DNA of 64,000 nt from Croceitalea sp947503285 (GCF_036985505.1 NZ_BTGQ01000004.1:186001-250000), one strand, 5' to 3'. Shown: positions 52,785 through 61,189, numbered from the stretch's first letter. The notes: generated by a model from the sequence alone, not told the origin. Made by a program: numbers and translations.

Positions 52785-52928
52785 TTAGAAAGTGTAACTA
52801 GCTCCAATATAGCCTCTACAATCACCACTTGTACAAGCATAATTACTCTCGTTTTTCCACTTTGCCATCTCTAATCTTTGCTCTAGTTCTTCGACTTTGA
52901 AGTTTTTTAAATCCTCACTTTTGTTCAT
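52785..52928 (-). CDS. Putative RiPP precursor peptide (47 residues)
   Basis: The leader-like N-terminus is charged and helical (MNKSEDLKNFKVEELEQRLE, then MAKW). The C-terminal part, NYACTSGDCRGYIGASYTF, is small-residue rich with two Cys and ends in aromatic residues. The FKVEELEQRLEM style is like leader peptides of other Bacteroidetes ribosomal peptides (recall, not checked). It sits first in the minus-strand gene set, before a PqqD-like/M50 protease gene and a terpenoid-type enzyme gene, and is followed at once by a strong hairpin. Its start follows an A/T-rich leader. The product and the modified residues are unknown. Confidence 0.6.
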   Translation of the reverse strand: MNKSEDLKNFKVEELEQRLEMAKWKNESNYACTSGDCRGYIGASYTF

Positions 52929-53087
52929 AATTATAGTTTTAGGTTAATGCAATAAAATGCCTTTCTATTTGTAGTATTAAACTTATGAATATTTTTTTAA
53001 ATTGACACTATCTGGGTTCAGATTATTCAAAATTTTTCTTAAAATGAAATCCACTACAATTATTACAATACTGTTTTGTAGCCTTCC
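52929..53087. other. Upstream region of the peptide locus
   Basis: 160 bp, very AT-rich. It should contain the promoter for the precursor-like peptide on the minus strand. I could not assign a convincing TTTG/TAnnTTTG pair. Confidence 0.35.
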
Positions 53088-53210
53088 TTAAAAATGTAGG
53101 ATATCATTAAATTCAGTGACCTCCTTTGTATTTCTAATATTAAATGATTTAGCGATAATAGTTTCGATATCCTCCTTCAAAAAGTTTGAACTCTGTCCCG
53201 TTGAGGTCAC
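53088..53210 (-). CDS. Right-end ORF: alternative C-terminal tail of the serine recombinase
   Basis: 40 codons starting at a GTG inside the attachment core: VTSTGQSSNFLKEDIETII and further to NDILHF and a stop. The GTGACCTC of the core is shared, in the same frame, with the left-end recombinase (LVTSAGFKPATF). In the circular element the two ends join, so the recombinase would read through the core into this tail. In the integrated state it has no start of its own beyond the GTG and is probably not expressed. A decayed second version is at 45124-45209. Confidence 0.6.
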   Translation of the reverse strand: MTSTGQSSNFLKEDIETIIAKSFNIRNTKEVTEFNDILHF

Positions 53211-53211
53211 T
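53203..53211. repeat. attR core (GAGGTCACT)
   Basis: An exact copy of the core at 33867-33875. On its right the sequence continues TTAAAGCG and a CCCTG/CAGGG hairpin with T-run (about 53223-53246), which would form the native terminator of the tRNA in an unoccupied site. Confidence 0.7.
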
Positions 53212-53289
53212 TAAAGCGTAAGCCCTGTATGAAAATGCAGGGTTTTGTTATTTCATGGAGTATCAAAAACCACGAGATTTTTGTAAATG

Positions 53290-53440
53290 AAAAGAAATAG
53301 CAAAACCGCAACGCAGTTGCGATGCACAGTTGCATTTTCAGGAATGGGTTCAAAGAATGTGAAACAATCCTGCCCAGGTCACTGGGAGGAAACTCCGAAC
53401 GAATAGAAAGCCTTGCAAAATCTATGGTTCTGCAGGGTTT
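53290..53440 (+). pseudogene. Degraded tRNA-Arg 3'-end-like copy with terminator
   Basis: GGTTCAAA, a foreign insert, then AATCCTGCCCAGGTCACT (about 53346-53385) resemble the 3' end of the tRNA-Arg, with the T arm disrupted. A TGCAGGGTTT end near 53430 follows, like the terminator next to attR. It is probably a fourth unit of the ancestral tRNA-Arg cluster or a scar of an earlier insertion. Confidence 0.45.
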
Positions 53441-53555
53441 CGTGGTTTCTTGGACCATAATAAGATTTGAATTGATATGATTTCAAACTGTAGCTTTGCA
53501 TAAAAATAAGACAGTTTAAAGTTCAGAAAAAGTAACCTTAAATTTTAAATGTCGA

Positions 53556-53990
53556 ATGAAGAAAAGCAAGTTTACCGAAGGCCAACTAATCAAGGTACTC
53601 AAAGAAAATGAACAAGGTCTCAAGTTTGGTGACACATCCCTTAAGCTGGGCATCGATACTAGTTACTTATTATGATTAAAGAAAGAAATAGGGCTTCCCA
53701 AGGCGATAAGGTGCGATTACTGACCAAGGTTCCCATCCAAGACCTTGAGGAATGATGAAAAAGAAAACGTGTCGAACTCGGATACAACCGGGTAAGCCCT
53801 TACAGAACGCATATATGGAAAGATTGAACAAATACCACAGGGAAGATATTTTCGATGCATACTGGTTTAATAACCTTCATCAGATAAGAAAATTGAACTA
53901 TAAATGGATGGAGAATGGTCATACAAAACATGAACATTCAGCTTTAGGGAGCATACCGCCAAGGGAATAAAGAAACCGATTCTGGAAAGA
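53556..53990 (+). pseudogene. IS3-family transposase remnant
   Basis: The 5' part (53556-53675) reads like IS3 OrfA (MKKSKFTEGQLIKVLKENEQ, then a stop after GIDTSYLL). After a deletion, 53752-53970 reads like the end of the OrfB integrase core (IQPGKPLQNAYMERLNKYHR, AYWFNNLHQIRKL, ending LGSIPPRE). The DDE catalytic centre is mostly lost. Insertion ends are not certain. Not functional. Confidence 0.85.
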
Positions 53991-54155
53991 ATTCTTCCCA
54001 GAAACAAACTTTATTAATCAAAAATTATTGAATTTAGAGTCGTCCTAAAAAGCTGAAGGTCACAAAAGGTATGCACAGTTCCTTTGACCGCTCCAACAAA
54101 GGATTCTGCTACTCTGCTGCCTAGGCTATATAATCGGTTATTTGAAGCTTATAGT

Positions 54156-54689
54156 TCATTTCTTAGTATTGGATTTAAGAAAGAAACCCAATAGTAATGT
54201 GAAGGCAGTCCCAGTCATAAGATTTCCGACAAAAGAAAATAAACTTTGTGTAGCAGTGCTCAAGTACTCTTCCCTTTCTTCAAGTTTACTGTTGATTTTA
54301 TCACCAGGAACGCCTAAGGCCTCCATTTTTGTCTTTAGCGCATCGATTGTTTCTATCGCATAAGTCGGATACAACAGTTCATAAAACACAATTGTAAAGA
54401 CCACACTAAAAACAGCTGTTGCGATGCTCACAATAAGTCCCTGTCCCACGGCTCCTTTGAAGCAAATACCATTTCCAAGTTGGTTTTCCCTTTTTTTTAT
54501 TGCCAAGTAAACTCCAAAAAGTAAAAAAAGATATAGCATGAGAAACAAGATTGTTCCCCCTGTCATTTCAGTTTCCATAACAATTGCCTTGGGACCAATC
54601 AATTTGAGCTCGATAAGTGTCAGCATAAGTATGCTTCCAGCAAGCGCGACTATAAATCCATAAATGATGGGTGTCTTTAGTTTTGCCAT
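54156..54689 (-). CDS. DUF4199 membrane protein
   Basis: 177 residues from the ATG at 54689 (a start 24 bp earlier would only add a basic stretch). Four hydrophobic helices (about 5-27, 40-60, 75-100 and 145-170) and a long charged loop (about 105-140) match the DUF4199 family of Bacteroidetes membrane proteins, function unknown. It is downstream of a membrane-anchored LuxR-type regulator gene on the same strand. Confidence 0.82.
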   Translation of the reverse strand: MAKLKTPIIYGFIVALAGSILMLTLIELKLIGPKAIVMETEMTGGTILFLMLYLFLLFGVYLAIKKRENQLGNGICFKGAVGQGLIVSIATAVFSVVFTIVFYELLYPTYAIETIDALKTKMEALGVPGDKINSKLEEREEYLSTATQSLFSFVGNLMTGTAFTLLLGFFLKSNTKK

Positions 54690-54769
54690 TTTACCTGTTT
54701 TTGGTTTTCGCAAAATTCAATGACATTTTAGAAGCATGCAACTCTAAATAGGTGGAAAATAAGGTGAAA

Positions 54770-55198
54770 TCAATCTTTTGCAACTTTCTTCAAGACTTTT
54801 TCAACATAAAATCTCAGCTCTTTTCTGTTTCTTGCTCCTGTCTTTTTGTAAATTCTATTGATATGACTTTTAATGGTGGTAATATCAACATATAGTTCAT
54901 CCGCGATGTCTTGGTTTCTTCTGCCCAAACAAATAAGTTCGATTACCTCCCGTTCCCGTTTCGAAAGTCGTTTTTGATATGCGCTTTCCATTTCTTCCGT
55001 ATTCTTGGCCGTACCGAGCTTCATTCCAAGCCAACAGACCAAAAGAATGAAGGGCACCAAAAGAAGTGAATTTGTATTGTTGACTTCAACTATCCCATAA
55101 TCAGTTGAATAGCGAAATACATCAAAAATGAGTACTCCAGAAGTCACAACTATTGTCAAGAGCACTAAAAGTTTATTTTTCTTGAGAATGTTCATCAT
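54770..55198 (-). CDS. Membrane-anchored LuxR-type regulator
   Basis: 142 residues. Two N-terminal transmembrane helices (about 8-27 and 42-60) are joined by a short linker to a C-terminal LuxR-type helix-turn-helix (RLSKREREVIELICLGRRNQDIADEL, then TTIKSHINRIYKKTGARNR). Such compact membrane regulators are common next to DUF4199 genes in Flavobacteriia. It probably controls the neighbouring DUF4199 gene; the signal is unknown. Confidence 0.88.
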   Translation of the reverse strand: MMNILKKNKLLVLLTIVVTSGVLIFDVFRYSTDYGIVEVNNTNSLLLVPFILLVCWLGMKLGTAKNTEEMESAYQKRLSKREREVIELICLGRRNQDIADELYVDITTIKSHINRIYKKTGARNRKELRFYVEKVLKKVAKD

Positions 55199-55603
55199 AT
55201 TTAATGAAGTTCAGCCTTATCAAGCTCTAGTACAAGAATATATTTTGCCTTATATATGCGAATCATTCTAAATATCAAATAAAAATAATCAATTAAAGAT
55301 ACCGTTCGGAGAAAAAGGGATAACTCCTTTATTTGGATGGTACTCCTTCTGCCCAAAATGTCCAATTAAATTGTCAGTCTATAGCACTTATGCCTGATAG
55401 AGAAACTTCACTCGATTTGAGATTTTTCACCTCATAGTCATTAGATGTTTAAGTTTTCTAAATTCTCATGGATAAAATTAGCTTCCTGTTGAATGAGACG
55501 AGCTTTGGTTGGACTTAAATGTAAATGCTTAGTTACTTGCCAGTAACAAAGGCCCGACTGTGTCGTCCTCCATTTAAGAAACACCTAGAGAGAACATTTA
55601 GCA
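55199..55603. other. Divergent intergenic region
   Basis: 405 bp between the LuxR-type and CPBP genes, transcribed away from each other. No ORF, RNA gene or clear terminator seen; it should hold both promoters. Confidence 0.4.
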
Positions 55604-56434
55604 ATGACAAATAAGATACCCCCTTTTCTTTTAGGAATAGTGATGCTCGCAGTCATAGCTGCTATTATGCAGCTACCGCTGGATAAAATAATCACTACAT
55701 CCCATTTTTCAGGTTTTCAGATCGAATATCTCATATTGGGCGCCAAGATGCTGTTGATTTTCTCGATTGGTCTGATACTCGTCTTAAAACTAAGTGAGAA
55801 AGCCCTATCAGGAATCAGCTTAAACTATAAATGGTCCTTCAAATATTTAAACCTGATTCCCTGCTACCTATTCTTGCTGGGCATCGTGACTTTTATGGGT
55901 AAAGACCTATCATCCATAAATATCTTCAATGTATTGCTGCTTTTGGCAGCCTGTTTATTGGTAGGTTTTGCAGAGGAGTTTGTATTCAGGGGATATTTGC
56001 AGGCTGTTTTTTTAAAGAAATACATTGCCCACAAAAATGGCATCTTCTTGGGCATATTGTTCCCCGCCATGTTTTTTGGAGCCTCTCATTTACTGAACTT
56101 CACTGTGAATGATAATGTACCACAAGTAATCGGACAATCGATATATGCTATTTTTATTGGATTCTTTTTTGGAGTGGTCTTGCTGAAGACAAATAAGCTG
56201 ATACCCCTTGCAATTACCCATGGGCTCATCAATTTTTTCTTTCTCTTCGGTTCACTCCCGAACTTGAATGGCCATAGCGACAGTCATACAGCACCTGAAT
56301 TGGAAATTGCTTTGACGGAACAGATATTATCATCTGTAATACCCCTTCTTATTTTTCTGCCCTTGTTCCTTATTGGTCTTGTACTTATTCGAAATATAAA
56401 TAGAGAAGAAATCCAAAAGAAAATAAACGTATAA
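55604..56434 (+). CDS. CPBP family intramembrane glutamic endopeptidase
   Basis: 276 residues with about eight transmembrane helices. The three family motifs are present: AEEFVFRGYLQ (EExxxR), FGASHLLNF (FxxxH) and ITHGLINFFF (HxxxN). CPBP/Rce1-like proteases cleave within membranes and in bacteria often act in bacteriocin immunity or peptide maturation; the substrate is unknown here. It is followed 13 bp later by an NTF2-like gene. Confidence 0.9.
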   Translation: MTNKIPPFLLGIVMLAVIAAIMQLPLDKIITTSHFSGFQIEYLILGAKMLLIFSIGLILVLKLSEKALSGISLNYKWSFKYLNLIPCYLFLLGIVTFMGKDLSSINIFNVLLLLAACLLVGFAEEFVFRGYLQAVFLKKYIAHKNGIFLGILFPAMFFGASHLLNFTVNDNVPQVIGQSIYAIFIGFFFGVVLLKTNKLIPLAITHGLINFFFLFGSLPNLNGHSDSHTAPELEIALTEQILSSVIPLLIFLPLFLIGLVLIRNINREEIQKKINV

Positions 56435-56447
56435 AGTATTTACAGTT

Positions 56448-56963
56448 ATGGGGAATAGATTACTATGCTTGATAGCACTAATGTCAACTGTCCTTGGCAG
56501 TGCCCAAAACCAAAATTCAGAAAGAAAGCTGAAACAGGTCATTGAGGATTTTAGAACCTCGATAATAGAACATGATAGTATCGAAAAAATTGGAAATCTA
56601 TTTCTGCACGACTCCATAACATGGGCCGCTATTTTTACCAACAAAACAAAAAAAGCAGCTATGGCACATATGCCAGATTTCAGGTTCCATTCAACGGATT
56701 ACAAAACATTTTACACAAACCTAAAAGAGAAAAGCGAAGAAAAGTTTTACAATTTGAAAATTGATGAACGGGGAGAATTTGCAACCATATCATTTGATTA
56801 TTCTTTATCCATTGATTCAAAAGTCCAGAACTGGGGGACGGAATATTGGTCCCTGATGTTGGTCAATGGTATCTGGAAGATAACATCGGTTACTTGGACC
56901 ATGAACAATGAGGAAATAGAAAAATGCCCCTTTTCGAATGAAACCCCTTTTCGTTTAGATTAA
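56448..56963 (+). CDS. Secreted NTF2-like protein
   Basis: 171 residues. A signal peptide (LLCLIALMSTVLGSAQ) and an NTF2-like domain with FLHDSITWAAIFTN, FATISFDYSLSI and the last strand GIWKITSVTWTM. It resembles the island protein at 43456 in size, signal and strand pattern. The function is unknown. It is coupled to the CPBP gene (13-bp gap). Confidence 0.75.
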   Translation: MGNRLLCLIALMSTVLGSAQNQNSERKLKQVIEDFRTSIIEHDSIEKIGNLFLHDSITWAAIFTNKTKKAAMAHMPDFRFHSTDYKTFYTNLKEKSEEKFYNLKIDERGEFATISFDYSLSIDSKVQNWGTEYWSLMLVNGIWKITSVTWTMNNEEIEKCPFSNETPFRLD

Positions 56964-57169
56964 GATATTTCAAAACTTAATCTTAACTATTAGTTCTATA
57001 AACCCAAGGTTTTGAGTAAGATCTTTGGCTTGAGCCATCAATCAGATTCAATGGTAGTACTTTCAATTTAGGAAGATGGAAACATAAAAATCGAGCCTAA
57101 ACAAAAATAGTGGCGGAACTTGTAACAAATCAGAATGAAAACTTACCAATATTGAAAAATCAAAAATAC

Positions 57170-57352
57170 ATGAAAAGCATAAAGTCAACCTCACTTGGAA
57201 TTATTTTGGCTTGGATTGTCCTAATTGCATTCGGTTTTTACAAGAGCTTTGAAACTGACATCATAGTCCTTTTTATTGCCCTTGCAGTTATTACCAGTAG
57301 TTCACCTTTTCTAATTAAAAAATTAGAAAAAAAGAATAGGTCAGATCAGTAA
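57170..57352 (+). CDS. Small two-helix membrane protein
   Basis: 60 residues from the ATG at 57170; an earlier GTG start would add 20 residues of poor coding character. Two hydrophobic helices (about 8-25 and 30-48) and a basic tail (LIKKLEKKNRSD). No family recognised. Confidence 0.5.
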   Translation: MKSIKSTSLGIILAWIVLIAFGFYKSFETDIIVLFIALAVITSSSPFLIKKLEKKNRSDQ

Positions 57353-57514
57353 TTCCTGGGAATCTAGTAAAACGAATATTTCCGGGGGATCTACTCTTTA
57401 CTTACAAAGAGTCCTGACAACTTTGCAATTTATGGCCTTTTTCTTTTTATTTAAATTATAAGTAATTTACTTGAAATTGGGCTCAATATATTTCTTTGTG
57501 TTATTCTTCGTAAT

Positions 57515-57861
57515 ATGGTTCTTGAAAATCAAATCTTATTTTTCTAAGTGTAATAGGAACATTCAATGAACTCTTTTTAAGTGCCTATTTTGCTTTTTTC
57601 GTGAAAAACAGGAACAGGGCTACCTACTTTTTATCAGCGCTCCTGTTTGGGGTAAGCCTTAGGGTAGCCAAATCCGTTTTTCTCAATTTTGATAGTAATA
57701 TATCCAATGGTCTTATACAAATAGGCCTATCGGCGTGTATGCTTGCAGGCCCTTTCTTTTATTTGTATGTTTCTAAAACCATATGTAAGGGAAAACCACA
57801 TGGTCCCATATGGTTATGGCACGTCCTTCCCGTTGTTTTGGGCAGCAACTTGTTGATATAA
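57515..57861 (+). pseudogene. Truncated, frameshifted AraC-type membrane regulator
   Basis: The start MVLENQILFF at 57515 hits a stop. The following frame (SVIGTFNELFLSAYFAFFVK, then RATYFLSALLFGVSLRVAK and GPFFYLYVSKTI) continues to 57861 and matches the membrane-sensor half of AraC-type regulators such as the ones at 3300 and 62415. The HTH domain is missing. A frameshift plus 3' truncation makes it non-functional. Confidence 0.75.
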
Positions 57862-57983
57862 ATGTTCCTAAGTCAAAAAAAATGGAATCCTGGGTTTTTG
57901 GATTCTAAGTGGAAGGTTTGCTTTCAGTTTCATAATGCGAACATTTCGAGGGAAGGCTACATATTGAGGTAAAATATAATCCT

Positions 57984-58889
57984 ATGAGAAGTTTCCTATT
58001 GTTTTTAACCTTTGTTTTTTTCTTTAATATTACTATTTCACAAACCCAAAAATCAAATGAATGCAAACAGTGTAATTACATCACTGATTATTATCCAATG
58101 GTTTACAAGGCTCAATTAAAATATTTGGAAAACGACTTAGATTCTGCTTCACACTACCTGAATGTCGTCAAAAAAAAATGTGGATTTCTTAATACCCCTG
58201 ATATTTTAGAAAGGGTAATGTACGCTGAAATTCAAGTAAAAAAACAAAACTACACCGAGGCTTTTGAATCACTTGAAGATATTCTTTCAAGTGGTTTTCC
58301 ATTTGGATATTTAGAGAACAACGAAGCTTTAAACGAGCTAAAAAAAGATAAGAAATGGACGAAGTTAAGGGAACTGTCCTCAAAGGTCAATGATGAGAAA
58401 AATGATTCTTTTAATTGGCCATTGAGATATGAAATCATAGCCATGGTAAAGTCAGATCAAAAAGTGCGCAGTGGTACTTTGGATTATGAAAAAATGAAGA
58501 AAATTGATAGCTCTCATCAAAGAAGAATCAAAGAAATTTTTGAAACATATGGATACCCAAACGAAAAACTCGTAGGATTCAGCAAAACAGACGAAAAGGT
58601 TGATATTACCGTGATGCTTATGCACTGTAATGACCTAAACTATTTCAAACCCAAACTCCTAGACTTTATTAAAAAGGGAGAGTGCAATCCTTATACTTTG
58701 GCATCCATGGTTGATAGTAATAACCGTAAAGATAAAATGTTTACTTACGGAATATATCGCTCATCGGATTCTACGGAAATTCGAGATTTTCATAATCTCG
58801 ATACAAGAAGAAAGTCTATAGGTTTAAGATCTCTAAAAAATCATCAAAAAACGATGTCTTTACTAATGAAGAAATACAGTAACAATTAA
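57984..58889 (+). CDS. DUF6624-like exported protein
   Basis: 301 residues. The signal peptide (LLFLTFVFFFNITISQ) is followed by a CKQC-like motif (ECKQCNYI), a TPR-like helical part and the DUF6624-like part: ETYGYPNEKLVG, the His/Cys in MLMHCNDL, the KKGECNPYTLASMVD block and FTYGIY. It is related to the island gene at 44042. The function is unknown. Confidence 0.75.
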   Translation: MRSFLLFLTFVFFFNITISQTQKSNECKQCNYITDYYPMVYKAQLKYLENDLDSASHYLNVVKKKCGFLNTPDILERVMYAEIQVKKQNYTEAFESLEDILSSGFPFGYLENNEALNELKKDKKWTKLRELSSKVNDEKNDSFNWPLRYEIIAMVKSDQKVRSGTLDYEKMKKIDSSHQRRIKEIFETYGYPNEKLVGFSKTDEKVDITVMLMHCNDLNYFKPKLLDFIKKGECNPYTLASMVDSNNRKDKMFTYGIYRSSDSTEIRDFHNLDTRRKSIGLRSLKNHQKTMSLLMKKYSNN

Positions 58890-58906
58890 TATCAAATTTT
58901 AACATT

Positions 58907-58966
58907 ATGCAAAAATTGAAATCGCTTGAAGAATTCAAGCAAAACTCTGAAAACATTGTATTGTAA
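58907..58966 (+). CDS. Tiny leader-peptide-like ORF
   Basis: 19 residues, MQKLKSLEEFKQNSENIVL. The sequence resembles the beginning of Bacteroidetes ribosomal-peptide leaders and stops before any GG motif. The next bases also look coding in the same frame after the stop. It is probably the truncated remnant of a small secreted-peptide gene, or a chance ORF. Confidence 0.25.
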   Translation: MQKLKSLEEFKQNSENIVL

Positions 58967-59089
58967 AACGAAAAATCAGCCTAAGTAAACAAAACCTTAT
59001 CTAACAAATAGTTTAAATTGTTTTCATTTAAGTTTTGTGTATTACGGCTTACAAATACCGACACTCGCAACATATCGCAACCAAATACT

Positions 59090-59905
59090 TCAATCACAGG
59101 TCGCCTTAAGGCTAAAATTATCTGCCTGGTCAATGGCCGCATTTAATGAAATGTCTTCTTGGTGTATCAATATTCTATCTATGGCATGAAAGTCAGAACG
59201 CGCAGAGATTTCCATGAGGTAAACACCAGGGCTTTCAAAGCTGACATAGATATCATGGGCATCATTGTCAGAGGTTTTCGACTGCCACTTGAATTCGTTG
59301 TCGTTTCCGCTTCGATACACCTTAAACCAACCCTCTTTTGACGCTCCGTTAGGATTAGGTTCTTTACCCGAACCGTTTGGATAAACTACACTACCATCGT
59401 TCTTCATTCCGAAAAAATTATCGGCATCAGGAAACCGCAACCAAGAATCGTTATGCTCCGTTCCATTGTTCCCCTTTCTATAGGAAGACTTCCAAATAAA
59501 TCTATAGGTTCCCGTATTGGTAATCTTCACCGGAAAAGTTACTATTCCATTCCCAGGATTGCCCATACTTGGATTACCCTCCCATTGCATGTACCCCTCG
59601 CCCGAAACGTCGGTGACATCATTCTTCAGTATCCAACCTTCAGGAAAATCGTTGTTCTCAAATTCAATGGAGATCAGACCATTTTGTTCCTCAAAAACAA
59701 AACCGATGGAATCGGGACATTCGTCACCTTGTTCCGTAGGCTCCCCATCATCTTCAGAATCGTCCATCATGTCACTATCTTCAGGTGTTTCGTCTTCTTG
59801 TTCAATGGCATCTTCCGGCAATCCTTCTTCAATTGCTCCATCTTCACTACTACAAGATTGTAACGTCACTAGAATCAACAGGGCTAAGCTTAAAAGATTT
59901 CTCAT
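59090..59905 (-). CDS. Lipoprotein with an acidic linker and a CBM-like domain
   Basis: 271 residues from the ATG at 59905, which starts a lipoprotein signal (SLALLILVTLQSC). Next comes a very acidic low-complexity linker (about 20-60, rich in Glu/Asp), then a beta-sandwich-like domain with GEGYMQWEGNPSMGNPGNG, TNTGTYRFIWKSSYRKG and GVYLMEISARSDFHAIDRI. This looks like a carbohydrate-binding module. It would be displayed on the cell surface. No catalytic domain is present. It lies 82 bp downstream of the beta-lactamase-like gene on the same strand. Confidence 0.75.
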   Translation of the reverse strand: MRNLLSLALLILVTLQSCSSEDGAIEEGLPEDAIEQEDETPEDSDMMDDSEDDGEPTEQGDECPDSIGFVFEEQNGLISIEFENNDFPEGWILKNDVTDVSGEGYMQWEGNPSMGNPGNGIVTFPVKITNTGTYRFIWKSSYRKGNNGTEHNDSWLRFPDADNFFGMKNDGSVVYPNGSGKEPNPNGASKEGWFKVYRSGNDNEFKWQSKTSDNDAHDIYVSFESPGVYLMEISARSDFHAIDRILIHQEDISLNAAIDQADNFSLKATCD

Positions 59906-59987
59906 GATACCGGTATTTGTAGTGCCAACGCTAAAGGGAGAATTCATATTGCACCAACACTGGAACATTCGATGAAAGCCACCACTT

Positions 59988-61118
59988 TCAATCATTGGAT
60001 TCAAACACACGTCTGGGTTTTTCTATGGCAATAAAATTCTGGTTTACCCCAGCAAGCTTGGCTATATCATAAATCACATAATTGCCATTACCACCATTTG
60101 TCATCACCACCAATCCCCATTTGCTTTTAAGGTTAAATACGGCAAGGGTACGCTCACCATTGTTCGCACCGCTATGTGCGATTATGGTTTCTTCTTCAAA
60201 TTCATAAACATACCAACTTAAACCAAACCCCAAGTTTTTAGGGCAAGCCTCAGGGTTGGTTGCAGATGCTATGCATTCCTTATTTTGATTCTTAGAAATG
60301 ATAAATTGCTCCTTTCTTAAAGTTTTGGAGACTTCGGTTTTGTTCATTATACTCAGAACGAATCTTGCATATTCTTCACTTGTAGTGTGCAATCCTCCAG
60401 CACCTATTGCTACATCCCTTGCAAAAGGTTCGCCCCAATTGCCGTCAGCGAATTTTGGTGCGGCCAATCTATTGTCATACCAATCTTGTTTTTTGAACGA
60501 ACTATTGTTCATCTTTTCTGGGGTGAACAGAACTTCGTTTGCTATATCATTGAAAGGTCTATTCAGCTTTTTTTCAATGAACCGAACCAGATAGCGTAAC
60601 CCTTCGCCAGAGTAACCAACTTCCATTCCGGGCCTGCTTTCAAAACGTAAGGTGTCATTGGTCATATACCGCCAATTCTTGAATCCTGTCTGATGGGTCA
60701 GCACATGGCGCGGAGTAAGTAATTTTGTAAAAGGATGATCTTTTATATCTGGGTCAGTCCAATAGTGACACATAGGCTCATCCAATGAAACTTTTCCCAT
60801 GCTGGCCAATCTTAAAAAAACTTCAGCTGTTACTGGCTTGGCGATGGAAGCTGATAGAAAAAGTGTGTTTTTGTCAGCTTTCTTTGTTTGGTTTTGCATT
60901 CCGAAAACGGAAGACCATTTGATGTTTCCTTGCTCAATGAGGCTTATGGAAACTGCAGGAACATCATACTTTTCAAGCAATTGCGGAATTTTCGTTTCGA
61001 GCTCTTCATAGTTAATTTTGCTTATTCCTTTTAATTTTTTCCCACTTTCCTGTCCCATACATCCAAATACAATTAATAAGGAGACACCAAGCATAACTGC
61101 ATTATATATTTTCTTCAT
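59988..61118 (-). CDS. Serine hydrolase of the beta-lactamase class C / penicillin-binding fold
   Basis: 376 residues with a lipoprotein-like signal (Cys20 in LIVFGC). Catalytic SxxK is SIAK (91-94), the Tyr motif is in VGYSGEG (YxG variant of YxN), and the third motif is HSGANNG in place of KTG. This fits the D,D-peptidase/esterase side of the family better than a true beta-lactamase. It acts in the envelope; the substrate is unknown. It is 71 bp downstream of the esterase gene, on the same strand, followed by the CBM-like lipoprotein gene. Confidence 0.88.
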   Translation of the reverse strand: MKKIYNAVMLGVSLLIVFGCMGQESGKKLKGISKINYEELETKIPQLLEKYDVPAVSISLIEQGNIKWSSVFGMQNQTKKADKNTLFLSASIAKPVTAEVFLRLASMGKVSLDEPMCHYWTDPDIKDHPFTKLLTPRHVLTHQTGFKNWRYMTNDTLRFESRPGMEVGYSGEGLRYLVRFIEKKLNRPFNDIANEVLFTPEKMNNSSFKKQDWYDNRLAAPKFADGNWGEPFARDVAIGAGGLHTTSEEYARFVLSIMNKTEVSKTLRKEQFIISKNQNKECIASATNPEACPKNLGFGLSWYVYEFEEETIIAHSGANNGERTLAVFNLKSKWGLVVMTNGGNGNYVIYDIAKLAGVNQNFIAIEKPRRVFESND

Positions 61119-61189
61119 GTGATTTTCGTTCTATTTATTAATACTATTGGATTGAATCTCAAAATTCAGCTTGTTTTACCTTTAAACCC

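Larger units (their letters stand above)
33867..53211. mobile_element. Integrative mobilizable element of about 19.3 kb in tRNA-Arg
   Basis: It is bounded by the 9-bp direct repeat GAGGTCACT. It carries a serine recombinase at the left end, relaxase and MobC genes with an oriT-like region, Fic/HicB and AbiE-type modules and cargo. No conjugation (mating-pair) genes are present, so it would need a helper for transfer. Beyond the right core the chromosome continues with a hairpin (CCCTG/CAGGG) plus T-run, exactly what would follow the tRNA in an empty site. A second, decayed recombinase-tail remnant at 45124-45209 suggests the element is composite. Confidence 0.75.

Noticed and set aside
53207..53458. 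83-codon minus-strand ORF at the right end of the island
   Set aside because: It reads through a degraded tRNA-like copy and terminator; SDLGRI-like words come from tRNA antisense.
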